Shown here: positions 53,085 through 61,656 of the stretch, one piece after another
Numbering within the stretch: the first letter of the stretch is position 1
Layout: the number at the start of each line of letters is the position of its first letter
From: a virus
Strand: one strand, 5' to 3'
Length of the DNA: 64,000 nucleotides
IMG/VR virus record: IMGVR_UViG_3300010158_000053
Coordinates: 1 to 64,000 of that record
Notes under the pieces: model-generated
Told to the model about the DNA's origin: nothing
Databases searched by the model: none
The model's input: the letters and a program-made list of their open reading frames with translations, nothing else
Translations under genes and position numbers: made by a program

Positions 53085-53319
53085 TTTCAATTACCCTTTC
53101 ATTTCTTTTTGATGCGCCTATTCGGCTGGTTTTGTTCCAATCGTATTTAACACCATCTGGACAAACACCATCACGAATACTGTCTACACCAAACATACCT
53201 ACAATTTCAAAGTCTTGACCTTTGATAGTCACAAACTCATTCATGTGCTTGGCAAGATTCATCGCCTCAGTCAGTGTTAAAACTTTGAATGTTTCTTCTT
53301 TACCAATCACTTCAAACAT
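53068..53319 (-). CDS. Hypothetical protein, 83 aa
   Basis: Small mixed protein (FVTIKGQDFEIVGMFGVDSIRDG) of unknown function, ending in an acidic tail. Its last 17 bases overlap the release-factor start. Confidence 0.55.
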   Translation of the reverse strand: MFEVIGKEETFKVLTLTEAMNLAKHMNEFVTIKGQDFEIVGMFGVDSIRDGVCPDGVKYDWNKTSRIGASKRNERVIENEEDY

Positions 53320-53328
53320 TTATTACTT

Positions 53329-54213
53329 TCATCTTGAATAATTATTATTCCTAATATTTTGATCTATTTCATTTAATACGTGATCTAAATGTGCCAACGC
53401 TTGGTGATAGTTTTGGATCCAACACATTGCCGCAAATCTGCGTGTCATATAATGACCACGTTTGAGATTTTCTTTTTGTAAATTCTCAATATACCAAATA
53501 CATTCTTCTTCTGTAAAAAACAAGGGTATGTTTTCCCAACCGTGAAATCCAAAACTAAAGTTCAATCCTGTAAGTAATTCAGTACTAAACTTCAATGACA
53601 GATCAAGCGGGGCAAATTTAATACCGTGTGCTTTTTCCAAATACTCCCTGTATCGAACAGAGATACTCCAATCTTCACAACGTTGATAATTCTTATCTGA
53701 AATGAATACACTGATCTCAGGATCCTGTAGTGCAGTAATAAGTTTCTTACTACGCAGACTACAGCCACCACCACCATTGTACCATCCATTGGGCGAACTA
53801 TCATAGACTTCGTGTTGTATCAAACTATTGGCCAATGGATACCACTTTTTATGAGTAGGAGATCCAATGTAGTCATAATCCAAGAACTCGTCAGTCCATT
53901 CATCTTGATTGACGCAAAACCCATCATACTGAATACTGATCACGTGTTCAGTGTTGATATATGGGCCCATATGCTTAAACAAGAAGTCACAGTATATATC
54001 CAATGTTAGCGGTACTGGCTTCATCGTAGTCGTATCATACGGTGCGATGGAAGTTGCAATATCGTGATAGGTGTGTTGATACTTCAAATTGGGCAGGACC
54101 CGATCTGAAAATACCAACACTTCATCAAACTTCTTTGCCTCACAGCTTTTATTGATAGAAAACTCTGTAAGCTCGTGATTGATATTGCTAACACTCATCA
54201 ATGAGATACTCAT
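53329..54213 (-). CDS. DUF5672-like glycosyltransferase
   Basis: The core VISIQYDGFCVNQDEWTDEF, YDYIGSP and NGGGGCSLRSKKL are typical of DUF5672, a GT-A-like family. It should transfer a sugar. It overlaps the phosphatase gene by one base. Confidence 0.8.
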   Translation of the reverse strand: MSISLMSVSNINHELTEFSINKSCEAKKFDEVLVFSDRVLPNLKYQHTYHDIATSIAPYDTTTMKPVPLTLDIYCDFLFKHMGPYINTEHVISIQYDGFCVNQDEWTDEFLDYDYIGSPTHKKWYPLANSLIQHEVYDSSPNGWYNGGGGCSLRSKKLITALQDPEISVFISDKNYQRCEDWSISVRYREYLEKAHGIKFAPLDLSLKFSTELLTGLNFSFGFHGWENIPLFFTEEECIWYIENLQKENLKRGHYMTRRFAAMCWIQNYHQALAHLDHVLNEIDQNIRNNNYSR

Positions 54214-54776
54214 TAGATATCGCCTTCTCGTTCTCTACGAGCTTTTCTTTCTTTGGCCAATGTGAAAACTTTTTCATTATCATTGGCCCAGTCGATTTCC
54301 TTAGGGAGAATGATCCCAAACTCAGTTGTTACACCGTTGATAGTGTGGGGCTCATTCTCATCATAGGTCCAACCCAAGTGCTTCATCATACGATGTTTGA
54401 CACACAGGTTAGGGCTACGGAAAACTTCAGTGTCATCAAAGCCCATCATAACACCAACTTCACAAACTGCACCACTACGACAAACACCTGCGTGGCAATG
54501 AACGATAACGTTCATATGGTTAGCCAATGCGTGTTGCAACAGTTGAGCCAACTCAGCAGCCTGTTTGTGACTGCATCGCATTGACTCATCCAAGCATTTG
54601 TCATTTTCTTCAATGTCCAAAAATTTAAATTGATGGACTTCCTTAAAGGTATACAAGGGGGCGGGATATTCCATATCTGGATCGCATATCTGGATCAACA
54701 TAGAGTTCTCACCTGGGTTAATATGTAACCCTCGTTTAATGTCGCTCAGTGCAACATTTTGTATCCACGGCATTAC
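54213..54776 (-). CDS. Dual-specificity/tyrosine phosphatase-like protein
   Basis: The catalytic loop HCHAGVCRSG (HC-x5-R) is intact, with a DxD-type acid residue likely upstream. The family removes phosphate from Tyr/Ser/Thr or from nucleotides and RNA. I choose ATG 54776, which overlaps the upstream stop as TAATG. Phage substrates are unknown; RNA-end or protein phosphate removal are both possible. Confidence 0.85.
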   Translation of the reverse strand, partial: VMPWIQNVALSDIKRGLHINPGENSMLIQICDPDMEYPAPLYTFKEVHQFKFLDIEENDKCLDESMRCSHKQAAELAQLLQHALANHMNVIVHCHAGVCRSGAVCEVGVMMGFDDTEVFRSPNLCVKHRMMKHLGWTYDENEPHTINGVTTEFGIILPKEIDWANDNEKVFTLAKERKARREREGDI

Positions 54777-55087
54777 TGCAAATCCCAAATCTTTCCACCA
54801 GCATCACGGTAATAGTCGTCGTTAGCATCCACGGCGGTTTCTTCTTTGTCCACTGGATCAATTACATACCATTGTGCACTACCCGACTTTTGATAAGAAT
54901 TAATAACACCAACTGTGGCAACCAACGGAGCAGGTTGCTCAGTAGTTGTGGTAGTAGTTGTAACGGTAGTATGCGTTACTTCTTCATCGTCAAAATCATT
55001 ATACATCACAGGCTCACTCCTTCGAATAACGGCCACAATAATAGCCACAAAAAACAATAAGAAAAACAAAACAATAAGAAAACTCAT
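54773..55087 (-). CDS. Single-pass membrane protein, 104 aa
   Basis: An N-terminal membrane helix (about 3-21) is followed by a Thr-rich linker (TTVTTTTTTTEQ) and an acidic domain. Function unknown. Next to a Gly-rich exported protein gene. Confidence 0.6.
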   Translation of the reverse strand: MSFLIVLFFLLFFVAIIVAVIRRSEPVMYNDFDDEEVTHTTVTTTTTTTEQPAPLVATVGVINSYQKSGSAQWYVIDPVDKEETAVDANDDYYRDAGGKIWDLQ

Positions 55088-55789
55088 TTATAGAACTCCA
55101 ATAATAAAAATAAACAGCAAAACACAACCAATACCAAGGAAAATCATAAGCACGATTTCGCCAACACTAGGACCAGGTTTTTCAACATAGACAACTTGTT
55201 GAGCGGGTTGTGAACTTTGATACTGCAAAGCATCTGCAGGAGCAGCCTGTGCTACCATAGCACCATTTTGCATAGGAACAAATTGTCCATTTTGGTATGT
55301 GCCAACTTGATAACCTTGCTGGTTAACTACTCGACCATCTGGGTAAAGCAATGCATTACCATTATAACCACCACCTGAATAAACAACAGTGTTATGAGGA
55401 TGCATCATATTACCAATAATCAAACCAGTCAATAGTCCGTTACTGTAGCCAAACCCCATACCCATACCGCCGTACATCATAGGTGCACCTGCATAACCAC
55501 CGCCAGTAGTCCTACGTGTCATTGTGGTAGTTGATGTAGTTGTAGTAGTCTGCCTTGGAGCAGCGGCAGGGGGCGCACTAAAACTGCCTTTATTGGCAGT
55601 AGGTGGCGCAACTGGCCGGGGCGCGGCTGAAGGAGCACTGAAACTACCTTTAGATCCGCCTGAACTAACTGAACTATGTCCACCGCCTGAACTAGCGTGG
55701 CCACCTCCTCCACCTCCTCCACCTGGCTTGGCATCGACTGCACAGGCAAAAGCCAAACTAATTGCCAATACTGCAAGAAACTTTTTCAT
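55088..55789 (-). CDS. Exported Gly/Pro/Thr-rich membrane protein, 233 aa
   Basis: A signal peptide (MKKFLAVLAISLAFACAVDA) precedes a Gly/Ser/Pro-rich region, a Met/Gly-rich hydrophobic stretch (about 105-130) and a C-terminal membrane helix (about 210-233). It probably sits in the inner membrane facing the periplasm. Its promoter is strong. Possible envelope modifier; no family recognised. Confidence 0.65.
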   Translation of the reverse strand: MKKFLAVLAISLAFACAVDAKPGGGGGGGGHASSGGGHSSVSSGGSKGSFSAPSAAPRPVAPPTANKGSFSAPPAAAPRQTTTTTSTTTMTRRTTGGGYAGAPMMYGGMGMGFGYSNGLLTGLIIGNMMHPHNTVVYSGGGYNGNALLYPDGRVVNQQGYQVGTYQNGQFVPMQNGAMVAQAAPADALQYQSSQPAQQVVYVEKPGPSVGEIVLMIFLGIGCVLLFIFIIGVL

Positions 55790-55817
55790 AAAAACCTCAT
55801 TAAGTTAAGATAAACTA

Positions 55818-55846
55818 ATTATACAGTAATCTTGAACAAATGTCAA
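55818..55846 (-). promoter_or_regulatory. Sigma70 promoter of the Gly-rich exported protein gene
   Basis: TTGACA (55841-55846) and TATAAT (55818-55823) with a 17-base spacer. Confidence 0.8.
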
Positions 55847-56112
55847 GACTTCATATTCATTTTAAGCAAGTAAAGAGTTACTTCAGGACCTTCTACAATG
55901 ACCACATCTTGTGGATATTTGTTGGCACCAGTATACCATTTACTGTGAGCACCAACTTCCCAAACTTTAACCATTTTGTTATTAAGTTTTTTAATGGTAC
56001 CAAACTCCAAATTATTGTGGTAAGGATAGCAAACAGCATCACCAACCTTGATAATACGGCCCAATTTGTCCTTATGTTCAATTGGTGCTTTTACAGTTTT
56101 AGCAGTGCTCAT
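55843..56112 (-). CDS. Hypothetical KOW-like protein, 89 aa
   Basis: The centre (GRIIKVGDAVCYPYHNNLEFGTIKKL) again has the SH3/KOW-like pattern. Function unknown. The promoter for the next gene begins inside its end. Confidence 0.6.
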   Translation of the reverse strand: MSTAKTVKAPIEHKDKLGRIIKVGDAVCYPYHNNLEFGTIKKLNNKMVKVWEVGAHSKWYTGANKYPQDVVIVEGPEVTLYLLKMNMKS

Positions 56113-56258
56113 ACAGCAGTTTCCCTTGAGTCAGTTTCAAACTTTACTTCTACAATATGATATTTTGAATATGGATATTGTACCACCAACCATTCCAACA
56201 AGCCTGGTTCGTAGGGAAGATTTACTGATTCATCATAATTGGTAATATACCGAATCAT
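56109..56258 (-). CDS. Hypothetical protein, 49 aa
   Basis: ATG 56258; TGA overlaps the next ATG (ATGA). Small acidic-aromatic protein, unknown. Confidence 0.6.
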   Translation of the reverse strand: MIRYITNYDESVNLPYEPGLLEWLVVQYPYSKYHIVEVKFETDSRETAV

Positions 56259-56719
56259 GATGCATACCAAATTTCTTTGAAGCCTTCATCTAATTCAGGT
56301 TCGTCCCAACCTGCAATCATTGATTGCATAACGTGCTTGGGGATATTCTTACCCGGGCGGCTTGCCAAACGACGATTCAATTCTTCTTCATCAGGTGTTT
56401 TAAACACCACTGCAATATGTTCATAGTCAGGCAACATATTAAACTTGCGAGTACGACTAGCAATGCTAGTGCTAGTTTGGTCCCAGATGATATCCTTGCC
56501 TGCTTCACGGGCCTTGACAACATCGTCTGCCATCAACTTTACAGCAATGGGCATAAAGTCTTTGAACACTTCGTTATAGGTCTTACCTTCAAGTTCAGCT
56601 TGTCGTTCCACGTGATGGTCAGTAGAAATGTATGCACAATCTTTAGCCCATTCTTGATTAGCAACCCAAGTGCTTTTACCTGCACCTGGCACACCAATCA
56701 ATTGATAACACTTAGGCAT
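56255..56719 (-). CDS. P-loop polynucleotide kinase-like protein
   Basis: Walker A GVPGAGKST (9-17), a Walker B-like DIIWDQT and the arginine-rich RRLASRP lid match the AAA_33/T4 PseT 5'-kinase family. It lacks the 3'-phosphatase half of T4 Pnk. It probably phosphorylates 5'-OH ends of RNA for the two ligases; the encoded phosphoesterase and phosphatase could treat 3' ends. Confidence 0.85.
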   Translation of the reverse strand: MPKCYQLIGVPGAGKSTWVANQEWAKDCAYISTDHHVERQAELEGKTYNEVFKDFMPIAVKLMADDVVKAREAGKDIIWDQTSTSIASRTRKFNMLPDYEHIAVVFKTPDEEELNRRLASRPGKNIPKHVMQSMIAGWDEPELDEGFKEIWYAS

Positions 56720-56740
56720 TTTCTAAATCCTTAATTTGTT

Positions 56741-56902
56741 TCATTCTTCAACTCCAAAATGTTCTTTAATTCTACGGTTAATCTCTGTTAATACTTCTTC
56801 AGTAACATCTTTAACCTCGCCTGTTAGAACACAATGTTCGTGTTCCCAAGTGCAGATTGTTTTACTTTTTCCATCTTGCTCAACCACAACCGATAGTTTC
56901 AT
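56741..56902 (-). CDS. Hypothetical protein, 53 aa
   Basis: Starts at ATG 56902 overlapping the upstream TAA (TAATG). It ends in INRRIKEHFGVEE, similar to the MNER-family C-terminus. Function unknown. Confidence 0.6.
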   Translation of the reverse strand: MKLSVVVEQDGKSKTICTWEHEHCVLTGEVKDVTEEVLTEINRRIKEHFGVEE

Positions 56903-57141
56903 TACTGTACTCCAAAATGTTGTTTCACTGCTTCTGCGAATCGTTCACTGGGTTTGTAGTTAAGATTGGCAGGATCACGCTGAGATAAACATACACGGGC
57001 ACATTCCCTGACAATCAACTCGGCGAACTTTGCCAACTTATCTTTTTCTGTTACAACACCCGGACCATTTTGACCTTCAACTAAATTATTAGGCGGGTTG
57101 AATCCAGCCTGTAGAGCAAGTTGTCGAATTCGTTCGTTCAT
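56902..57141 (-). CDS. MNER-family small phage protein, 79 aa
   Basis: Starts MNERIRQLALQAG, has KFAELIVRECARVC and ends AVKQHFGVQ; clearly paralogous to 48826-49140. Function unknown. Four-base overlap with the upstream gene. Confidence 0.65.
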   Translation of the reverse strand: MNERIRQLALQAGFNPPNNLVEGQNGPGVVTEKDKLAKFAELIVRECARVCLSQRDPANLNYKPSERFAEAVKQHFGVQ

Positions 57142-57386
57142 AGTTCAATCTCACCAGATGCAACTAATTCATTTACGGCATCATTGAATTCACTTTCAAT
57201 ATCCCAATATGCTTCTGCACGTTCGATATCCTTCTTGCGTTTACGAACAGCAGTACCTTGTTGATAAACAAGCCAAACGTGTTCTTCACAATAACTACGA
57301 CCTTCAACTGTTGGCTTGCAACAGGCCGAGGCCATTTTAGTACTATTGCCAAGCCAAGTGCATTGGGTAATTTCAGTATCATTCAT
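57138..57386 (-). CDS. GcrA-C-like zinc-binding protein, 82 aa
   Basis: The segment CTWLGNSTKMAS then YCEEHVWLVYQ recalls the C-terminal zinc-binding part of GcrA-like proteins. I choose ATG 57386 (MNDTEITQ). It may be a regulator, but the resemblance is weak. Confidence 0.5.
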   Translation of the reverse strand: MNDTEITQCTWLGNSTKMASACCKPTVEGRSYCEEHVWLVYQQGTAVRKRKKDIERAEAYWDIESEFNDAVNELVASGEIEL

Positions 57387-57687
57387 TTTCGGTATCATCT
57401 TTCTTTAAAATTTTATTAAGTTCATCGATAGAATGAACATTGCCTGCACCCACGGAATCCATAAAGTCTTTAAGACTTATCAATTTATCACGTGACATAC
57501 TGAGCATATTGTTAGTACCACGCATTTCGCCTTCCACACCTGAAATGTATTCAAATACTAACAGTAGTACAAATACTGCCCACCAGCGAGTATCGTCCCA
57601 ATGCAAATCTAAGGTAGTCAATATCCAAAAGATAGTGGAAAGTACCACCAGTCTTTGCATTGTTCGACCAGTTAGTAAGTCCCACAT
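57379..57687 (-). CDS. Membrane protein, 102 aa
   Basis: Two hydrophobic helices (about 12-28 and 34-50) then a soluble helical tail. Function unknown. Lies directly after an AAA+ ATPase gene. Confidence 0.6.
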   Translation of the reverse strand: MWDLLTGRTMQRLVVLSTIFWILTTLDLHWDDTRWWAVFVLLLVFEYISGVEGEMRGTNNMLSMSRDKLISLKDFMDSVGAGNVHSIDELNKILKKDDTENE

Positions 57688-57688
57688 A

Positions 57689-58561
57689 TTAGCCTCGTTT
57701 CATACAAGTTGTACGGGCCATTGCCTGCCAATTGCTGGGAAAGCTCTTACGCAAATCTGCCAACTTAAGAACCATACGCAAACTAAGTTCACGCAATTTA
57801 GTTTGGTTAGTTACAATGAAATCAACCAGTTCATCACGCACAATGTCGATGTTATCAAAATCATATTTTTCCAACATACCATCGGAGATAATTTGTTTGA
57901 TACGCAGGATCTTTTCACGGGTAGTATCCATCTGCAAATCAATGTAGTGGCAACGTGACTCAAGTGCGTCCAAGTGGTCACGTAGTTTCTTGGAGCGAAC
58001 GTGTTCAAACTTAATGTTGGTAATGAAAATTGCCGCACCTTTAAACTCAAAGCGATCTGGAATACCTTCGCTACGCAAAATACGGCTGTCAGTATTCCAA
58101 CTAATAAAGCGACGTGAACTAGAGTCCAATGCACCTTTCAAAATATTCAAACTAAGGTCTTCTTGCAAAATGCTGTCACAGTCATCAAACACGACCACGT
58201 TACCGTGTGCGCTGAATTCGTACAGTTTAGCATACAGACCAATTGCACTCATTGCACCTTTAACAACTTCGTACTTGGGTTTCTTTTCAGCCAACTTATT
58301 AAACAAGTCTGCTTTTTCCAGCACAGTTTCAACACCAAACGACTTACCAACGCCTGGAGGGCCACTAACAATCATAGCACGAACATTGCCTTCTTTCACG
58401 GCACGTGTCATACTGTCCAAGATCTCAAACCGTTCACGCAGACGATCCATAATTTGTTCATCTGTTTCCTGTGCAACTTCTGCTTCACGAGCTTTGATAG
58501 CTTCTGTATCAAACTCGAGAATGTTAGAAACTGCTGACGGTTTAGTGTTTGCTTTTGCCAT
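57689..58561 (-). CDS. AAA+ ATPase, 290 aa
   Basis: Walker A SGPPGVGKS near 68-76 and Walker B VVVFDDCD near 122-129 identify an AAA+ protein; IFITNIKFEHV matches sensor 1. The C-terminal half is helical. It resembles single-domain ATPases of T4-like phages of unknown role, perhaps in DNA or protein remodelling. Confidence 0.85.
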   Translation of the reverse strand: MAKANTKPSAVSNILEFDTEAIKAREAEVAQETDEQIMDRLRERFEILDSMTRAVKEGNVRAMIVSGPPGVGKSFGVETVLEKADLFNKLAEKKPKYEVVKGAMSAIGLYAKLYEFSAHGNVVVFDDCDSILQEDLSLNILKGALDSSSRRFISWNTDSRILRSEGIPDRFEFKGAAIFITNIKFEHVRSKKLRDHLDALESRCHYIDLQMDTTREKILRIKQIISDGMLEKYDFDNIDIVRDELVDFIVTNQTKLRELSLRMVLKLADLRKSFPSNWQAMARTTCMKRG

Positions 58562-58593
58562 TTAAAAACTCCTAAGTTGTTTAGTATGTGTGT

Positions 58594-58622
58594 ATTATAA
58601 CAAGAAATAAAACTGTTGTCAA
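58594..58622 (-). promoter_or_regulatory. Sigma70 promoter with shared leader motif
   Basis: TTGACA (58617-58622) and TATAAT (58594-58599) with a 17-base spacer. The transcript begins ACACACATAC. AGGAG precedes the AAA+ gene ATG. Confidence 0.8.
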
Positions 58623-58900
58623 CGGTTGACCTTATAATTTCCGCTCAAAAGAATCATTGAAATATCCGCTTCATTCTTGAGGTTGATCCAATATGGTCGT
58701 ACAGTTTCACCACGTGGTGGAGATCCAAAATTTGAACTCCACTGGCCTCGCTCTCGTTGCCATGAATATTGATGCCCGTAACGTTTTGTTAAAAACTGTT
58801 CAATTTCACCAGCACTTTTGCCCCAGGTAGTGAAACGTAAGGCGTGGGTAAAACCACTCTTGTATGCTGTGTATCTGCGATTAAGTTTAACAATTTTCAT
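58619..58900 (-). CDS. Hypothetical protein from a predicted leaderless mRNA, 93 aa
   Basis: A basic protein (YTAYKSGFTHALRFTTWGKS) I do not recognise. TATAAT lies six bases before the ATG, so the mRNA should be leaderless. Its end overlaps the next promoter. Confidence 0.6.
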   Translation of the reverse strand: MKIVKLNRRYTAYKSGFTHALRFTTWGKSAGEIEQFLTKRYGHQYSWQRERGQWSSNFGSPPRGETVRPYWINLKNEADISMILLSGNYKVNR

Positions 58901-58906
58901 AAGTGT

Positions 58907-58935
58907 ATTATAACAAAAATTGCCTCTCCAGTCAA
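58907..58935 (-). promoter_or_regulatory. Sigma70 promoter, leaderless configuration
   Basis: TTGACT (58930-58935) and TATAAT (58907-58912) with a 17-base spacer; six bases ACACTT separate the -10 from the ATG at 58900. Confidence 0.8.
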
Positions 58936-58950
58936 GAGATATTTTAATCT

Positions 58951-58973
58951 ACGCTCCGTCTGTTCCGGAGTGT
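58951..58973 (-). terminator. Possible terminator after the 359-aa AAA+ gene
   Basis: An eight-base stem (58951-58958 with 58966-58973, one G-U pair) with a seven-base loop lies in the gene-free gap 58901-59063. The following A/T tract is short. The rest of the gap holds no other feature I can see. Confidence 0.4.
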
Positions 58974-59063
58974 CACCACTAAGAGTTGTACTATTACTTG
59001 CCCAAGGATTTACCGCGGTACCTTGCGACTCATACTGAGATTTGTGGGTTGCTCGCTGTTCTA

Positions 59064-60143
59064 TTAAAAAGCATCCATATAGTAGTGATGTTTTTCTTGC
59101 ACCTTAACCAATGTCAACGCTTCACCATCTTTGTTCATAAAGATGAATGTACCTTTTTGTGGATCAATCTTTTGCAGATCACTGGGCTTGAACTCAGCCT
59201 GTTCCCACTCGTAGTAATCATCCTCATCTGGGCTCACTGCTGGAGTGATCACTTTGAAAGTGATATCAACATCGGCCTGTAGTGGATTGCCTTTCCATTG
59301 TTTGTTATCAATGTTGTCGTTCTCTACCAGCACACCTTTGACAGTCAGCGAAACATCGTACTTGTTACCACTGTCAAACTCTGGCTTGACGTTAAGCATA
59401 CGCAGGGCCGCTTCTGGAGGCTCATTGTAGCGATTCATTTCTTCAACCAAGGCCTTCAACATATCAAAGTTGAATTGACTGAACAGACTTGTGATAGAAC
59501 AGATGCGCTGAATGTGGCTCTTGTCATTCAAGTTATCTTCGCAGTATTCAATGATAAAGTCCTGTGTCAGACCTTTGTAGTCCAACATATAGAAGATGCG
59601 ACCTGGACGATTACGCATATGGCTATCAACACGCCATTTGTCGTTACAGGTAATAACAAACAATTTCTTGCTGGGGAATACGCCATCCAGCAGGGTCAGC
59701 ATTGCTTCTTGATCATTGGTGTCATAGACTTTTTCAAACTCATCAAACAATACCATACAAGGTTGTTCGATGTTTTGAATAAGTTGATTGAACTTGTCAC
59801 CAGTCCAAGGCTGATTGATAACAATGGTTGGAATACCTTGTGTAGCAGTTTGAATACTCAATGCCTTGGCCAGTAGGCTCTTACCAGAACCTTTCTCGCC
59901 AGTAAGCATCACGCCAGTACTTGCACTACGGCTCATAAAAGTATTGATGATGCGGTCACAGTTACTATTCAAGTCGCCGTAACGCTTGCCTTTGATTTCA
60001 AAAGAATCAATAGTTTCAAGGAACAAATTTCCCTGCATATCTGCTTTGATGGTATAGTTACCAGCAGGTAGTTGATCATGAAGATCCAACGCTTCTTTCG
60101 AAGATACTCGGAATGTATTACCGCTTTTTAGAAAATATGGCAT
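59064..60143 (-). CDS. AAA+ ATPase, 359 aa
   Basis: Walker A LTGEKGSGKS near 80-89, Walker B VLFDEFEK near 152-159 and sensor-like FVITCNDKW define an AAA+ ATPase. A beta-rich C-terminal extension (from about 265) is unusual. It is probably an early or middle protein with its own promoter in a terminator. The role is not known. Confidence 0.82.
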   Translation of the reverse strand: MPYFLKSGNTFRVSSKEALDLHDQLPAGNYTIKADMQGNLFLETIDSFEIKGKRYGDLNSNCDRIINTFMSRSASTGVMLTGEKGSGKSLLAKALSIQTATQGIPTIVINQPWTGDKFNQLIQNIEQPCMVLFDEFEKVYDTNDQEAMLTLLDGVFPSKKLFVITCNDKWRVDSHMRNRPGRIFYMLDYKGLTQDFIIEYCEDNLNDKSHIQRICSITSLFSQFNFDMLKALVEEMNRYNEPPEAALRMLNVKPEFDSGNKYDVSLTVKGVLVENDNIDNKQWKGNPLQADVDITFKVITPAVSPDEDDYYEWEQAEFKPSDLQKIDPQKGTFIFMNKDGEALTLVKVQEKHHYYMDAF

Positions 60144-60177
60144 CTGTGACTTTCTATGTGTGTTGTTGATATATAAA

Positions 60178-60206
60178 ATTATACGTTAAAAACAAGGGAC
60201 TGTCTA
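60178..60206 (-). promoter_or_regulatory. Sigma70 promoter embedded in a terminator
   Basis: TAGACA (60201-60206) lies in the loop of the terminator hairpin, and TATAAT (60178-60183) follows after 17 bases. The leader carries ACACACATAGAAAGT close to the ATG at 60143. Confidence 0.65.
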
Positions 60207-60215
60207 GTCCCTTGT
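60187..60215 (-). terminator. Rho-independent terminator after NAMPT gene
   Basis: Perfect 10-base arms (60192-60201 and 60206-60215) with a four-base loop are followed by a T-run on the minus strand. Confidence 0.9.
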
Positions 60216-60220
60216 ATAGT

Positions 60221-61615
60221 TTACTTCATACTATTTGCTCGAACTTCGTCAAAGGTAATTTCTTTGATCAGTCGACCATCACGGTAAACTTCTCCCAATG
60301 CTTCAGTCCATACAGTGCCCCGATCTGTCCAACCTTTTGGTTGTTCAACACTGGTTTGGAATTCACCACCGCTGGTCCACAAAGTTACACGACCTTTCTT
60401 GGACGCTTTGACCTTGTCAGTAACGGGGTCTTTGAACACATCAACCCATTCACCTTTAATCAGTGCCGCGCTACATTTCATCGCAAACTTTTGTGTATCA
60501 CGATCCAATTGCTGTAGCAATGCACCACCCATACCAAAAGCAATGTTGTCTGCACTCCAGCCACCAAAGTCAACAATCTTTGTAAGAATACTGCGAATGC
60601 TCAACTGGTTGATACCGTCACCCCAAAGTACACGAACATTGTTCAGTACTTTGTAGCCTTTGGCGTTTGTGGTATATCCAAATGTTTCGCCTAGGATTTG
60701 AAACATCTTTGGCAGTACTTCAACAGGATCGCCACTGTCAGGACGAATAACGACAGTAGCACCGCTGTCAATTACCTGTTGTTTCAACTCAGTGCCCCAC
60801 AAGCGGCAGGCTTGGTAAATGTCGTAACTGTCCGACACCACTGCCAACAATGCACCAGGCTTGCCAAATTGTTGAACCATATTGCTATAGGCTTTTACTT
60901 CGTCTGGACGACCCCAACTTGTGACAGTGCTGTGCTCTGCGGCAGGGATACTAAATCCAGCGATTTCAGCGCCGTAATACTCACGAGCATACAAAATGCC
61001 AGTGATAGTATCAGTGCCCATGAAGTTGACAAGGTGGGCGGCTCCGCCGATGCCAGCGGATTCCATGCTGCTAACGCCACGAGCACCAAAATCATGGAGC
61101 TTAAAACTAATAGATGTAGGATCACCAGATTTCTCCAAATAGTCTGTAATAATGTTTTTGATGTACTTACTTTGCGTTGACACAGTAGTACCGTACCAAA
61201 TAGCACGAAGCAAAGCAGTTTCCAACCAAGTAGTCAACCAGAAACATTTAGGATCGGTGTTTTCAATTGTCGCAAGTACGTTTGAGACTGGAACAACAGT
61301 GCCTTCGGGTACCGCTCTGATAACAACTGGCAAATATCCGTTGTGAGCGGTAAGAATGTACTCCCATCCTTCCCTGTTAAAGGGCTCGCCGTGAGCGGTG
61401 AGGATTTCGTCAGCGATGTCGATGTCAGCCTGGGTAATTGGGCTGAGTAGGTATTCCTTGATAAAAGCCTGTAGTCCGAAGAATACAGTTCTATCATAAC
61501 GGCCGCCTCGTGACTCAATGTACGAATATACATTGGTGGTTCCTAGTGGGTATTGTTTGAACATTGACACTTTATAACTGTCTGTGTTCAGGATAAGATT
61601 TTTAGATAATTTCAT
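60221..61615 (-). CDS. nadV: Nicotinamide phosphoribosyltransferase
   Basis: The enzyme makes NMN from nicotinamide and PRPP. Family hallmarks include TDSYKVSMFKQYP, GARGVSSMESAGIGG, IPAAEHSTV with the catalytic His, and VVIRPDSGDP with the catalytic Asp. At 464 residues it is full length. The NMN adenylyltransferase gene precedes it, giving a complete two-step NAD salvage route (the NARP2-type pathway reported in phages). Confidence 0.96.
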   Translation of the reverse strand: MKLSKNLILNTDSYKVSMFKQYPLGTTNVYSYIESRGGRYDRTVFFGLQAFIKEYLLSPITQADIDIADEILTAHGEPFNREGWEYILTAHNGYLPVVIRAVPEGTVVPVSNVLATIENTDPKCFWLTTWLETALLRAIWYGTTVSTQSKYIKNIITDYLEKSGDPTSISFKLHDFGARGVSSMESAGIGGAAHLVNFMGTDTITGILYAREYYGAEIAGFSIPAAEHSTVTSWGRPDEVKAYSNMVQQFGKPGALLAVVSDSYDIYQACRLWGTELKQQVIDSGATVVIRPDSGDPVEVLPKMFQILGETFGYTTNAKGYKVLNNVRVLWGDGINQLSIRSILTKIVDFGGWSADNIAFGMGGALLQQLDRDTQKFAMKCSAALIKGEWVDVFKDPVTDKVKASKKGRVTLWTSGGEFQTSVEQPKGWTDRGTVWTEALGEVYRDGRLIKEITFDEVRANSMK

Positions 61616-61656
61616 TTTAAAGTTCCTTTAAAGTTAAAAGCATTCGCGTCTATCGC

